In this document: in pieces, positions 32,901 to 42,593 of the stretch
Position numbering within the stretch: position 1 is the stretch's first letter
How the letters are laid out: each line of letters starts with the position of its first letter
Assembly (NCBI GenBank): GCA_019155205.2
Contig: JAHNZQ020000004.1
Coordinates: 626,658 to 690,657 of the forward strand
Direction of reading: 5' to 3'
DNA from: Gracilaria vermiculophylla
Lineage: Eukaryota > Rhodophyta > Florideophyceae > Gracilariales > Gracilariaceae
Length of the DNA stretch: 64,000 nucleotides
Notes under the pieces: model-generated
What the model saw: the letters and a program-made list of their open reading frames with translations, nothing else
The model's database searches: none
Told to the model about the DNA's origin: nothing
Translations under genes and position numbers: made by a program

Positions 32901-34232
32901 GAGGTTTCTGTTGAGATTTCTGACGAAGACAAGGTAAAGTTCCGAGAGCACGTCCTTCCAGCATGTGAGAAGGTATTGCTGCTTGAAGGTGACAAAGGAT
33001 ATGTGTATAGGCCTCTCATGGACATGCTGAACGCTTATTTAATTTGTGATCCAGGAAATCACCAAGAAAAGGCTTTAATAGCCATGCAACAAATGTTATT
33101 TCTCACTCAGACACATAGAACACCTTTACGAGCTTTGTGCGATATTGCCCAAGCAATTTTGTGCATTGAAGCATCGGAATCTGGAAATCAGAGCATCTGT
33201 CGTCTACTTCGAATTGAACCAAAGAAGTTTTCCGTCGAGCATGGGAGAACTCGACTCAGACTGCTCGAGCGAGCAGTCGATAGAGGAACTATTTACTCAC
33301 AGAGCAGAGGGTTGTCCAAAAGGATACTAGCGAAGCAAGCAGGATATGAAGACATAAGAAGTAGTGTCACTTCAAAACAACAGAAATTGGCTATGGAAGA
33401 GTTGGGGTATGTTCGTGCCATATATACTCTGGCAGTACTACTTGATGTTGGTACGGCAGGAGTAGAACAAAATGTCCAAGAAGCGGCTCAGCTATACCAA
33501 CGCCTGATAGATGAGTGGAAAGATCCGTATGCCATGGTAAACATGGCTTCACTTCTCGAGAAAGGAGGTGAGGGTCTCAGCCCAGATATTGAGCGTGCCA
33601 TTCAGTTGTATAAGCGTGCCATTAATGAAGAAGGTAATATCGAGGCCATGTTTAGCCTTGCGCTACTACGGCATTACGGAGCTCATGGAATAGCTCCCGA
33701 TTTGAAGGAGGCTGTCAAATTATACAAACGGGCGATTAACGAGGGAAACCACCTCGAAGCCAAGTACAACCTTGCAACACTTTTGCATACTGGAGGAGAT
33801 GGAATAGTTCCTGATCCGAGAGCAGCAATAGCGCTATATGAACAAGTCATCAGCTCTAGAAAACATATACACGCAATGTACAATCTTGCAATATTGCTCC
33901 AAAGCGGAGAAACCGGGCTCCAAGTGGACATCAAAAGGGCCGTAGCTCTCTATGAGTCGATAGCCGAAGAAGGAGATGTAAACGCCATGTATGCTTTGGC
34001 TGATATTCTACTAAATGGACAAGATGAACAAATAATCGACGTGGCCAAAGCAAAATCTTACATCAGGAAAGCGTTAGAATGTCAATCTACTGTTGACATA
34101 GGCGCACAGCATATGCGAAATGTTTGGGACACGCTAAAAGTTGGTTCGGAACTGGTGCAGGAAGACTTGGAACTTTGTGCTGCCATCAAAGCCCAGGCGA
34201 GACTATCAGATATAGAACTTGATGAGCTATAG
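29919..34232 (+). CDS. Large membrane protein with C-terminal Sel1-like repeats
   Basis: 1437 residues. The N-terminus has hydrophobic segments at about 6-25 and 48-70 and perhaps one around 80-100, suggesting membrane anchoring. A long central region of unknown fold follows, interrupted by a Ser/Asp-rich linker (about 425-450, almost only Ser and Asp). The last quarter (about 1160-1385) holds about six Sel1-type repeats, each with the A..LYKRAI.EG...A..NLA.LL..G pattern; Sel1 repeats form alpha-solenoids that scaffold protein complexes. There is a Cys pair CxxC near residue 672 (RRCVQCRLIWEL). No enzymatic motif recognised. Single exon of 4.3 kb; the start is the first ATG and gives the hydrophobic N-terminus. 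Confidence 0.75.
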   Translation: MDIIVLADSFWFVLLAYAAAFAPWTIISERDFISEKWRSVKNTRSAAYHNLFWSCVPFAYVLLYCVVQGISGDYKEACAALIASMFALRHMSRTLWGLWQLQNFRAWAESSILALEAIGINYQLPGTRRQKQRKNVSNEPFSATYMADHILVNEKIVDNQIMHGQMHTFLAYGDIHVLTHGDEKLHILDPVYGMAQWLRITFTFLCDRLRQLFGHSKHRSLRQIPLKPAEVWVHWAAAFAAQGLKDWLAEFDVVSDPDARPQDPSLSAIDRLRHRGRYFGTQVLASATLQLWPDYELGQCSGPFLWDEWPSDSQMSDGRVVKQELFELAIRSGKGLPFCVPHLKDLEGFKEYDDLIPYGYDAYREVLTEFIAELPVKSIHTREIREFDIDKLEWLTVLIYMGTLSRQCGPKLQRKRGDDEGSSSSSSDDSDSSSSSTVSSGSSLSTEFFSKLSSLDSDQAVATLRSQLNIPGQHMSRCTRSRKQIYTTDSGVIRSAFPIGMNLISLPAAENRLVAQVGELIDIWVALVSGAQVSFVLEELNSEWENFCLGKDPVELCEIGQAMQEYDSKIRQVNSELEKRRLMHRIADKTHKYKFMDQFVTFMGYRMEFVRSSLARWVSKHQGKSGADFFNRSNKTNFRDLNLKVQLSPAISSVLGKEHCSKALNRRCVQCRLIWELQNFLESVLLSEIQHGDYQKFTEEDIYVAMVVLFVLSFPSLRMCTVNEVSTTDRDINNEQVHTRVKIIPTCGPQNVSVLLKLRASDVCTIEILSDVEEFQWRWWRDAFIGRLEGFRDWQKGLKLSFVDVDHFENEQLSGIAKLQTATKSSFTTWNEWPPFRAVICRFELESEALLQQPYIKEYKTPLMLDDRVGVKSHLVELPVKEVQAVSYRDADDAVLMHTCLLIQDSVRDHYNHLHSESSSVIEGNPVDLMMQIAKTVEPSRASTLYEMAALQYRRSDALMKCMELLLDSGESSEDYFRGLEILRSFVATMLSTTEVSVEISDEDKVKFREHVLPACEKVLLLEGDKGYVYRPLMDMLNAYLICDPGNHQEKALIAMQQMLFLTQTHRTPLRALCDIAQAILCIEASESGNQSICRLLRIEPKKFSVEHGRTRLRLLERAVDRGTIYSQSRGLSKRILAKQAGYEDIRSSVTSKQQKLAMEELGYVRAIYTLAVLLDVGTAGVEQNVQEAAQLYQRLIDEWKDPYAMVNMASLLEKGGEGLSPDIERAIQLYKRAINEEGNIEAMFSLALLRHYGAHGIAPDLKEAVKLYKRAINEGNHLEAKYNLATLLHTGGDGIVPDPRAAIALYEQVISSRKHIHAMYNLAILLQSGETGLQVDIKRAVALYESIAEEGDVNAMYALADILLNGQDEQIIDVAKAKSYIRKALECQSTVDIGAQHMRNVWDTLKVGSELVQEDLELCAAIKAQARLSDIELDEL

Positions 34233-35458
34233 AGCAACATCATCTCGTAGGCTACCTGCAACAGATTGCTTTCTCTACATAAGAGCGAACCCATAACGGT
34301 AGAGAAAAGCAGTTTACATTTTAGAGAGCAGCTTTTTGTAATCGTGCGTCATGCGATATTCGATACATCAAGCTTATTAACCGGTCAGTCAACGAAACTC
34401 CTTTACTTGCCCGTTGTTCTTGCTTGTCAAGCTCTCATTCTAACAGGACGGAAATCCGTCGCGTAGGTTACTAATTTCCTATCCAGAAAGGACAAGAGAA
34501 TTCTGCTTCCTATCTGTTCGGGCTTTGCACTCACGTGTTGTACCCCGTTTCTTTCCCGGACCTGTATGGAGAGTAATCGTCAGTGTCAGGGTTGGCTGTC
34601 CGCAGGCCTATATGACTACTCCCAGCTCTACAAAACTGGACTTTTCCTCATGGCCAGAAGCTGGTGTTTAGCGGTTTGCAATCGCGACACCTTTGACAGC
34701 ATCGAGTCAATTATCCGCACCATGCCGTTGCTGAAGCATTTGACGACCAGGGTGAGGTGCTGTGAGTCATGTAATCGCAAGGCTCTCAGAGAGGATGCAG
34801 CGTTTAGGGCTTTTTTACGGAGGTTTACGCTGTCACCACGCGCATTGAGTCGACACGAAGTATGAGACGCTGTGAGATCGCTGCCATCTTCACGACAAAA
34901 ATCGCTGTTGGGCCTTCAGATCTCCTCTCACTCAACACTATGGGTGGAGTCTCTACCACATGCAGAGTGTAGAAACCGTTCATACACAGATCTGTATGAA
35001 CAGCAGCCAAAGCGGTTTCTCGCAGTTGCGAATTAAAACGGCGGGGATAACCAAACCCTTGGTGTGAATGCTTCGAACGGAGTATTGATCAACATGATCA
35101 CGTCTCATGTAAAACAAGCTGCCCCACTGTGTAGGGAGCTTATGGTGATCGTGTGCATCTTTCTGACTTCGTATTTTCGTTGTCGCCCCTGGCTCATGAC
35201 TGGGAAAAATATGCAACACTTGTCACATCCACGTTGGATGCGCGGCGACTTGTCAGTACGTACTGTGCACAGTGCAGCGTTCAGACGCGCGCATCTTCGT
35301 AAAAAGTTTTTCTCGGTCCTCCGGGCGACAGCGAGGCGATAAGGCGTTGTCTATCTTGCCCGTTCGTGTTCCTTTCACTTGTGTGCGACACGAAGGAAGG
35401 GCCGTGTTGAAAGTCAGCCGCGATATCAAAGAAGCATACCATTCGCCGTGTGTCCGAG
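34233..35458. other. Intergenic, nothing convincing
   Basis: 1.2 kb with several short overlapping ORFs on both strands (for example 34566-34865 on +, Cys-rich, 99 codons) that I cannot assign. No RNA gene seen. Confidence 0.35.
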
Positions 35459-35971
35459 ATGGGTAACATATCATCGAAGTCTCCACAAGCGCGTGCCGAA
35501 GATCTTGTGGTGGAGACGATACGCGGGAATAACGTAGTCGTAAGGAACACGTTCCATTCATCGGACTGGTTTCCATGCATCGAACCAACTGACTGTAGTA
35601 TGTAAGCATTTTCCTACGCACCTCAAAAGATATTTAGCAAGAGAAATTGTGGGTATTGTGACGCTGCCAAACGTGCTTTGAGGGCGGAGACGCGGCGTCT
35701 TGCAAGGGAAGGGTGCCACGTTCCGAAGCCTGCGGTTATTGAACTGGACGATGGAAGTGTACCTCCAGAAGTTGCAAAGGAAGTGCAATCTGTGTTGATG
35801 AAAATGACAGGCGCATCGACAGTTCCAAGAGTGTTTCTAAATCAGTCTTTCTTGGGGGGTGCCAGTGAAACAATTCAATACGCAAAGGGTGGTGGACTGC
35901 ATTTTGCCCTTTTGAAGGCCGGGAAGTGCGGAATCGACCTTGATGGCGACAAAAGATTTGAAAGGGCATGA
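35459..35971 (+). CDS. Glutaredoxin (dithiol, CGYC), two exons
   Basis: Exon 1 is 35459-35539, the intron 35540-35629 (GTAAGG...AAAAG, 90 nt, phase 0), exon 2 35630-35971; 140 residues in total. Spliced, the product begins MGNISSK and reads NNVVIFSKRNCGYCDAAK across the junction, which is the beta1-active-site segment of glutaredoxins. Unspliced, the first frame stops soon after and exon 2 alone would lack the CGYC site. Later motifs are TVPRVFLNQSFLGG (cis-Pro and glutathione-binding GG) and a final LLKAG helix. It reduces disulfides or glutathione mixed disulfides, probably in the cytosol. The N-terminal MGNxxS is a possible N-myristoylation signal. An insert between CGYC and TVP makes it longer than minimal glutaredoxins. 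Confidence 0.82.
35540..35629 (+). other. Spliceosomal intron in glutaredoxin gene
   Basis: Starts GTAAGG, ends AAAAG, phase 0, 90 nt. Its removal joins NNVV to IFSKRNCGYC and restores a complete glutaredoxin fold. It is the best-supported intron in the window. Confidence 0.75.
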
Positions 35972-37890
35972 TTGCATCCATCATATGTCCCGCGAATATA
36001 ACGGCTGAATCTTAAACTTTGCATGGGACGGCCTGACTTTTCATTGAGCCTCGTGCAATGCACAATATCCTTTCCATGTCCCAGAAATATGATGGGGTCC
36101 GTCCTGCAGATGTAAGTCATTGCCATCGGTCTTCTTTTTCTTTCCCGACCCCTCTGGACTGCGTTTTGTCGAACATGATTCACGTGTTTGATTTCATGAC
36201 GGTTTTTTTCTTTCTATGACGACCAATTGAGGCCGCCTTTTCCGCACGAGTTTCTAATCCGTCATCCTCTTCTTGTTGCGCACAGCAGCAGAATAATCTG
36301 CTTAGCTCAATATAAACCTTTCGAGGCATCACGTGCACGCAGTCCATCACGTATATAGTTCTGACCACCTCGAGAAAGTTTCGACGTTGGCTTTTGTTTC
36401 CACTTGGTAAAGTCTGGATCTAAATCACAATGCGAGAAGAGTTGACAGATCACACCAGATATGGCTCAAGAGAAGTTTTTATCTCTATGAACTGTCACTG
36501 GTTGATTTCTCTCGATTTGATTTTGCGCAAGGGTCGGAGAGATGGTTTCAGGAAATGCTACGGTTGCAAAGTGCGGGCAACAGTGCCAAAATGCCAATTG
36601 CATGTCGTCTGAAGACAGGAAGGGGCTCGGGAGCTTCAATTGGGCTCAATTGGGGGAGTCCCCGGTTGAGGTGAACAAGACAGAGCGCCGACAGGCTGCG
36701 CAAACTGCTTCACAGAATAATGGGCTGCGAAGTTGTCAAGGTGCATTGAGAAGATCGTCGACGTTTGAACGTGGCATGGGTTCACCGAGCTGACCATGAT
36801 GTCCAGTTCGGAGGGAGATCCCCTACAACTTGACGCTTTCTCTCACGGCAGCTGCGCGCAGAGTTTCACGTAGCGCTGGGGCCGTGGAGCGTTTTCCTCC
36901 TACTCAAGCCCCCAAAGTCCGGGCTGGAGGCGGACCGCCAGCAGCCCTTTGCACCCAAAACGAGGGGCAGAGTCGAAATCGAACACGTCTATCGAAAGTC
37001 ACAGTAGCTGTGCGGCGAAAGGCACTTATGCGACCATATCGAAAATGCTGTTTGAGTGTAATTGTTATCGAGTATCGAGTGTTCCACGTCCACACACGCC
37101 TGCGTCATGTCTGCTCGCAGCTATAATGCTTCGAAAGCGAAGGTTGTCCGCAGGTGGCCGTCTTCGGATGCCACAGCCGTCACGTGCTCTCTCTTTCTCC
37201 CAGCAACAACAGACCCCCCCCCCCCGCCGAACAACAACGCACAGCCTGCACGGTCGGCCCCCGCACCCTTTCCGCACATCCGCAGCCCGGGCGTCGAGCA
37301 TGCGCACAACCGACGAGCAGCCGCCGCCGCCAACCACCACCGCGAGCGGCGGTCGCCGACAACAACACACAGAGCTCCGCTTTTTCTGCGGCAAAAGTGC
37401 TCCACGAGCGGAGGACAAATCGTCAGTATGACCAAGCAGCCGTCCGGCCGCACACCAGTGCACCAGCTGATAGGCGGGAGCAGGACACGGCAAGAGTCGT
37501 GATACGCTCCAAGCACGCGGATCGCAGTCTGTTTTCCCCTTGGATGTTTACATTCCCACCAGCGACGCCCTCTCGACAGCCTTGCTTCCTGGAACGTCGA
37601 CCGGGGGCTCGCCATACATGAAGAACACGAGGTGCGTGCCAACATCGACGGCTTCATCACGAAACCATGCACGTCCCACAGCGGACAAACTGTTTGTACT
37701 GCGATCATAGCGTGCACACAGCAGTCTTGAAAGAAAAAAAAGAAACGATTCTCAGGCCCTTTTTCAGATGAACTCTAATTCTTTGCTTTATTCTCGACGC
37801 TACAAAGGTACGACATCTGCAACAGGTAAAATCTACTGAGTTTCGATGATTACACTTTTCCACGCACATGATACGAACAATAAGCGATAA
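35972..37890. other. Intergenic, partly GC-rich
   Basis: 1.9 kb. Several overlapping ORFs at 36900-37720 on both strands are Pro/Ala/Arg-rich shadows caused by GC-rich DNA; none has consistent coding character. A 12-nt C run occurs at about 37214-37225. It is downstream of the F-box/SPOC gene on the minus strand. Confidence 0.4.
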
Positions 37891-39321
37891 TCATAAAGGC
37901 CCAAGCGGGTTGTAGGCATTTTGCACCACACCCAGAAGACTGCGTCCATGATAGTCTATATGTGTACGAGTATAGTCACACGGCGGAATGAAGATGAACC
38001 TCCGTTGCTCCTCCAACGCAAGTCCAGCTCGTGTTCTCTTGTTCAGGTACTCGATAAACTCATTGAAGCCGTGACGGTCTTGTTCCGATTCGGGCTCAAA
38101 GTAAAGAACAGATGCATCGTGGAGAATAAACGTTCGTAGATGCACAATATTAAACCTTCGCTCCACCACCAAGACGCTGGGCAGGCCGGCGTCTCCAACC
38201 GGTGTTCCAGAAATCTGATGTGCAACCAAGTTACAAATAAAGCGGCCCGTCTTTTGCAGGCGACATGTCCACTTGGGCGTCTTTTCAATCTTTGGGTAGA
38301 TGTTGCGCCAGCAGTAGGGGTCGCCCAGGCTCACCTTCTTGTCCAGAATGCGCCACAGCGCTTGGTCGGTCTCCAGCGAGCTCCAATTCTGCGTGCAAAG
38401 TCTCTTCCACAGGCGCTCCTCGCTGGCAAAGTCGTTCCACCTCCTGCACACCTCGCGTGCGCGAGCCAGGTCCCTCCCGCCGAGAAAGGCAAACACATGT
38501 TTGGCAATCTCATCCGGGATCTTCTTGAACGGCTCCCTCGATTTGCGGCGGCCAGCCACGACCTCTGCTCGGTGGGCGTTGCTGGCGGCCTGAATGGCTT
38601 CGGTTGCAGAGTGGGCGTTTTGCAGCAGCATGGTGCGCAGGTAGTCGCGCAAGAAGCTGGCAGAGCCATTCTGCAGCGACGGCTTGCTCGAGACGTACTG
38701 CAGCATGCGCCTGACGTCATTGACCAAAGCCGGCACCGAGTCCGGGGCGACAACCTGCGGCTCTTCAAAGTCTCTGCAGCTGGAGCTGCCCGCGTCAGAG
38801 TCGGCGGACGATCTCATGCGCTTGGCGCCTGCGGCCGGGCTTCCCAGCAGGGGCTCGTGGAACGGGAAGAGCTGGGACGAGCCGTCGTCGTCGTCGCGCA
38901 GGTCGTGGGAGTGGTGCACCACGTCGGTGCATTCGTGCAGGGGCAGCGCGTGCTGCTGGTGCTGCGAGTGCAGGTCGCGCGGGCATGGCATCTGCGCATG
39001 GTGCGGGCGGTCGTGGTTCTCCAGGTCGGTGAGCATTTGTATTTGGTGCTCTGCGGAGGAGCGCGGGCGGGTGGCAGGCTTGGAGAAGTTGAACATGGGG
39101 GAGGCGGGGCGTTTCCGCGACGACGTTGGGCGGTGCGGAGCGGGGCGGTGCGGGGACGGCGGGTGTGGCAAGGTGGAGGGGTGAGGCGAGGGCGCGGGCG
39201 GCGAGCGCGGGCGGAGGGCAGGGAGCGAGCGGCGGGGGAGCGGGTGAATTGGTTGTGGGTGGTTGAGGTGGAGGTGCGATGGTGGGTGGTGGGCGTGATG
39301 AGACGAGTTGCCAAACCTCAT
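37891..39321 (-). CDS. F-box protein with C-terminal SPOC domain, copy 1
   Basis: 476 residues from the ATG at 39321. Order: His/Pro-rich N-terminus (1-110), acidic Ser linker, a helical segment (195-255; SVPALV...SASFLRDYLRT) shared with copy 3, an F-box (about 265-312; PDEIAKHVFAFLGGRDLARAR, then VCRRWNDFAS) and an FPA-type SPOC domain (348-470). SPOC features are KWTCRLQKTGRFICNLV at the start, LPSVLVVERRF, VLYFEPESEQD, YLNKRTRAGLAL, FIFIPPC and LLGVVQNAY. F-boxes link substrates to SKP1-CUL1 ubiquitin ligases. SPOC domains bind phosphorylated peptides such as the RNA polymerase II CTD. A role as substrate receptor reading a phosphorylated nuclear protein is inferred. The frame is open upstream, but RKRPAS near residue 70 aligns with copy 3, supporting this start. 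Confidence 0.82.
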   Translation of the reverse strand: MRFGNSSHHAHHPPSHLHLNHPQPIHPLPRRSLPALRPRSPPAPSPHPSTLPHPPSPHRPAPHRPTSSRKRPASPMFNFSKPATRPRSSAEHQIQMLTDLENHDRPHHAQMPCPRDLHSQHQQHALPLHECTDVVHHSHDLRDDDDGSSQLFPFHEPLLGSPAAGAKRMRSSADSDAGSSSCRDFEEPQVVAPDSVPALVNDVRRMLQYVSSKPSLQNGSASFLRDYLRTMLLQNAHSATEAIQAASNAHRAEVVAGRRKSREPFKKIPDEIAKHVFAFLGGRDLARAREVCRRWNDFASEERLWKRLCTQNWSSLETDQALWRILDKKVSLGDPYCWRNIYPKIEKTPKWTCRLQKTGRFICNLVAHQISGTPVGDAGLPSVLVVERRFNIVHLRTFILHDASVLYFEPESEQDRHGFNEFIEYLNKRTRAGLALEEQRRFIFIPPCDYTRTHIDYHGRSLLGVVQNAYNPLGPL

Positions 39322-40338
39322 CAGTACATGACCGCTGAGGGCGGTGGGTAGCAAGCGTTTCTCGAAGGGGGTGGGGGACGAAAGAGGGAGGCGACGGGAG
39401 AGGGGCGCGGCGACGGGGACTGAAATGCGGGTGTAGCGACGGGAGGGGGGTGTGCGCGCGGCGGGCGGGCGGGCGACCGCAGAGAGCGCAAGGGTGCAAA
39501 AAGGTTCGAATGAGACGACACGAAATGGAAGCTGCGCAGCACGTGTGGGCGACAAGCTGAAAAAGCAAATTGATTTGAGTTGCGCACACACACGGTTGCG
39601 CGCTGCGCCAACGGCACGGCAGCGGCGGGTACAGCGATGGGCGCTTGGCGACGGGGGCGGCGCGCGGGGGGCGCGGCGGTAAGCAGCCGCGACGGGGGCG
39701 CACAAGCGACGCAGCGCGGCGGGCGGCGGCAGGGCGCGGCGGCGACGAAGGTAAGGATCGGCACGCAAGCGGAGCGCGCGTGCGCGAGCAGCGGCGGCGA
39801 GCACGCGACGCAAAAGCGGCAGCAGCGCCAAACGCAGAGGCAGCGCGGAGCGGCGCGGCGCGGGGCGGCGCGCAACGGGTGCGCGGGGCGAAGGGTTTTG
39901 CGCGCGGGCCGCGGGCAGCGGGCAGCTGGGCAGCTGGGCAGCTGGGCAGCTGGGCGCGTTGGCGGGCGCGGGGGCGGGCGCGGGGGCGGGCGCGGGCGAT
40001 GGGGGCGCTGGATGGGTGCGCTGCAGCCGCGCAGGGAAGATGCGCGCGGAGCTGTGGTACACGGTGGAGGCGCGCGAGCACTACGCACCCGCAGACGGGC
40101 GCAAAGTTATGGGCGGCGGCGCGGCGGACAGGCTGTCGCGCGCGCTGCGTCTCGTCTGGCGGCGCGTGCGCGCGGCGGCGGCTTGTGTGAGGCGCGCGGC
40201 GCGCGCGCGCGGTGTAAACGGGCGCGCGGCGCGCGCCGGACGTAGGCGCGCGCCGATTTTTGCGCGAGGGCGCGCGCCGCGCGGCTGCGCGCCGCCGCCG
40301 CTGCTGCCGCGCGCGGCGGCGACGGCGGTGGCAGCGGC

Positions 40339-40369
<31 letters not shown>

Positions 40370-41295
40370 GCGCTGACGCGCGTGCGGCGCTGCGCGCGCT
40401 ACGTATCGCGCGGAGAAACGTGCCGCGGCTTCCTTGCTGCCAGCCGCGTGCCACGCCGCGCTGCGCCGAGGCGCGCATCTGGCCAGCGTGCCGTTGGCGG
40501 GGCGCCGCCCCGGGGGGGCAGCCATGCTCCGCTGCCGGCGCGCATCGTGCAGCGCCCTTTGGCGCCGTGGCACACAGCCTGCACACGTCTCGGTCAACGA
40601 TGGTCGCAGCTGCATCGGCCGTGCGCACAATCGCAACGGCTCAATTGCGAGCGCCGCTTTCAAACTCAAAATGTGTCGCCAACACGTCGCGCGTGTGCGT
40701 CCCCCTCGTGCGCCGCGCCGCGCCTCGCGCCAGGTGCCGCGCGCGCGCATTGCTCGCGCCCAACAGCGCGCCGCGCCGCGCCGCGCGCGCGCCGTCGTGC
40801 CAACAGCCATCAGCACGCAAACAGAGTGCTCGACGCACAGCGCCCTGCGCAGGCGCTCGCGCAACTGCGTGTTCCCCTGCGCGCGTGCCAGCCATCCACG
40901 CGCTCACAAGCGCCTTTTTCTCCCAAAGTGGAGTGCTCCTTGCATTCAAAACCATCCCAACAAAATCTGTACTCACTCTCCATTAGAGACAAGCACGCAC
41001 GGAACAGAAATGGCGTTCGTACGTTACACTACCTTACCTGTCGTTTATGTTTCATGTACCAAGCCTAACTGCCAAACGCGCTTTCATTGCTTATACCTTG
41101 CGCAATGTACTTGTGTTGCTTGAACCATTTCTTCTCCGACACTACTAATGCAAACGCTCGCAGAGCGTTTGCATTGCCACAAACCAGCCACCATAGAGTA
41201 CTTGACGGCAAGCCTTGCGCTGGCACAGCGCACTCGTTGTCATGAGCTGCCGCGCAAAAATATCAAAATAAGAAAAAAAAACACACAAAAGCGCT
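39322..41295. other. Extremely GC-rich intergenic region between two F-box/SPOC genes
   Basis: About 2 kb. Much of 39600-40400 is nearly pure G/C with CGCG and GGCGG runs. Long ORFs on both strands there are composition artefacts. It contains the promoter of copy 1 (minus strand) and the G-rich tandem repeats at 39921-39996. Confidence 0.5.
39921..39996. repeat. G-rich tandem repeats (8-mer x4, 12-mer x3)
   Basis: Four copies of GGCAGCTG (39921-39952), then three copies of GGCGGGCGCGGG (39961-39996). The second block has runs of three to five Gs and could form a G-quadruplex. About 0.6 kb upstream of the start of the F-box/SPOC copy 1 gene. Confidence 0.85.
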
Positions 41296-41937
41296 TCATG
41301 CGCACATGCCTTGAACAGCCCCGATGAGGCGCTCGCCACAGTAGTTCACCCTCTGTCTCACATCCGTGCATGGCGGAATGAGCATGAGCCTCTTCCTCGG
41401 CAGCAGCACCAGACCCGCCCTGTCTCTCTGCACCAGGTACTGCACGAACTGCTCGTATGGGTGCTTGTCCTCCTCGCACAGCGGCTCCATGTAAAAATAC
41501 GTGCAGCCCGTGCTGAGAAACCTGGGCAGAAACGTGATGTCGAATCGGCGCCGCACCACCACAACCTGCGGCACCTCGGCGTACGGCCCCTTGATCAGGT
41601 GCGCAATCACGTTGCATATGAACCGCCCGGACTTGTGGATCGTCACCACCCCTCTCGGCCGGTTCTGCAGCGTGCGAAACACGCTCCGCCACGGCACGGG
41701 GCTCACGGGCTCGAAGCACGCCAGCAGCGGCCACGCGCTGCGCTCCGTGCGCAGACTTGGCGAGTGGTCGAAGCAGTGCTCCCGCCACAGGCTGTGGTGC
41801 GCCGCGATCGCGTTCCACCTCACGCTCACCTGCCGCATCGTCTCCAGGTCCTCTGCCGAAAGGTGGCTGAACACCTGCCGCAGCACCCCGTCCGGCAGCC
41901 GGTCCACCGTCAGGCGCCGCTCCGTGTCAATGTCCAT
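41296..41937 (-). CDS. Short F-box/SPOC protein, copy 2
   Basis: 213 residues: an F-box at about 11-56 (LPDGVLRQVFSHLSAEDLET, then VSVRWNAIAAHHSLWREHC) followed directly by a SPOC domain at about 95-210 (TIHKSGRFICNVIAHLIKG, VPQVVVVRRRFD, TYFYMEPLCEED, YLVQRDRAGLVLL, LMLIPPC, LIGAVQG). It lacks the disordered and helical N-terminal region of copies 1 and 3 and is more diverged, so it is the minimal form of the architecture. Same strand as copy 1, upstream of it. It diverges from the RFC gene, sharing a 656-bp upstream region. Confidence 0.82.
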   Translation of the reverse strand: MDIDTERRLTVDRLPDGVLRQVFSHLSAEDLETMRQVSVRWNAIAAHHSLWREHCFDHSPSLRTERSAWPLLACFEPVSPVPWRSVFRTLQNRPRGVVTIHKSGRFICNVIAHLIKGPYAEVPQVVVVRRRFDITFLPRFLSTGCTYFYMEPLCEEDKHPYEQFVQYLVQRDRAGLVLLPRKRLMLIPPCTDVRQRVNYCGERLIGAVQGMCA

Positions 41938-42593
41938 GGCGCCCGTCGCTCAAGATGGCACCGCCCAGCGCGCGCGCCGCGCGCGCGGCGCTCCGGGCCG
42001 GTGAGGGGGCGCGACGCTGCGCCCGCACGCAGCCGGTTTTGGCATCAACGCGCAGCGCGGCACACGCCACAGCTGCGCCCTGCCCAGCAGTTGCACACAA
42101 GCGCGCGCCGCGCCCAGTGCCGTCAACGACAGGCGGGTCAACGACGGGCGAGCGCGCTGGAAGCACCGCGCGCCAGCCGCGCGCGCGCTTGCGCGGAAAG
42201 CTCTGCCGAAATACACGCCCGCTGCAGCGCACGGTGCGCAGGTGCGCCCTGCGCCAGACGTGCTGCTCCGTGCCCCTCACACAACAGCCTCAAATTCCGC
42301 GCTCCATGCCATTACTGCGCCAGCTCTGCGCCCACTCCAAAAATTTTAGACGCTGTCCAATTGGAGACCAAAAGCGAGCACCGTTTGAAACGTGTAACGT
42401 CGTCCATGCCACTGCTGCCGCATTTTGGCGCGAGAAGCTCTACCCATATATCGTCCTGTCAAGTTTGTAGCTCCATGCCTCTCCATACCCCCTCCTCCAT
42501 CGTCATTCCCGCATCGCCCCTGCCACATCGCCCCTGCCACATCGCCCAGTCGTGTTACAGACTTTGATCGTTCTCATCCCAAACCTTTCCAAA
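41938..42593. other. Divergent promoter region, F-box/SPOC 2 / RFC
   Basis: 656 bp. GC-rich near the F-box start, balanced near RFC. A near-exact CATCGCCCCTGCCA repeat lies at about 42510-42545. Nothing coding. Confidence 0.4.

Noticed and set aside
34566..34865. 99-codon ORF with several cysteines
   Set aside because: Cys pattern does not match a zinc finger I know and no start or context support was found.
38795..40864. 689- and 723-codon minus-strand ORFs over the GC-rich region upstream of F-box/SPOC copy 1
   Set aside because: The part beyond the chosen start is Arg/Pro/Ala-rich composition noise; only the in-frame 3' part of the 723-codon ORF is a gene.
39580..41123. Several plus-strand ORFs of 180-400 codons at 38140-41123
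   Set aside because: Low-complexity Ala/Arg/Gly frames overlapping each other and the F-box gene; no motif or conserved start.
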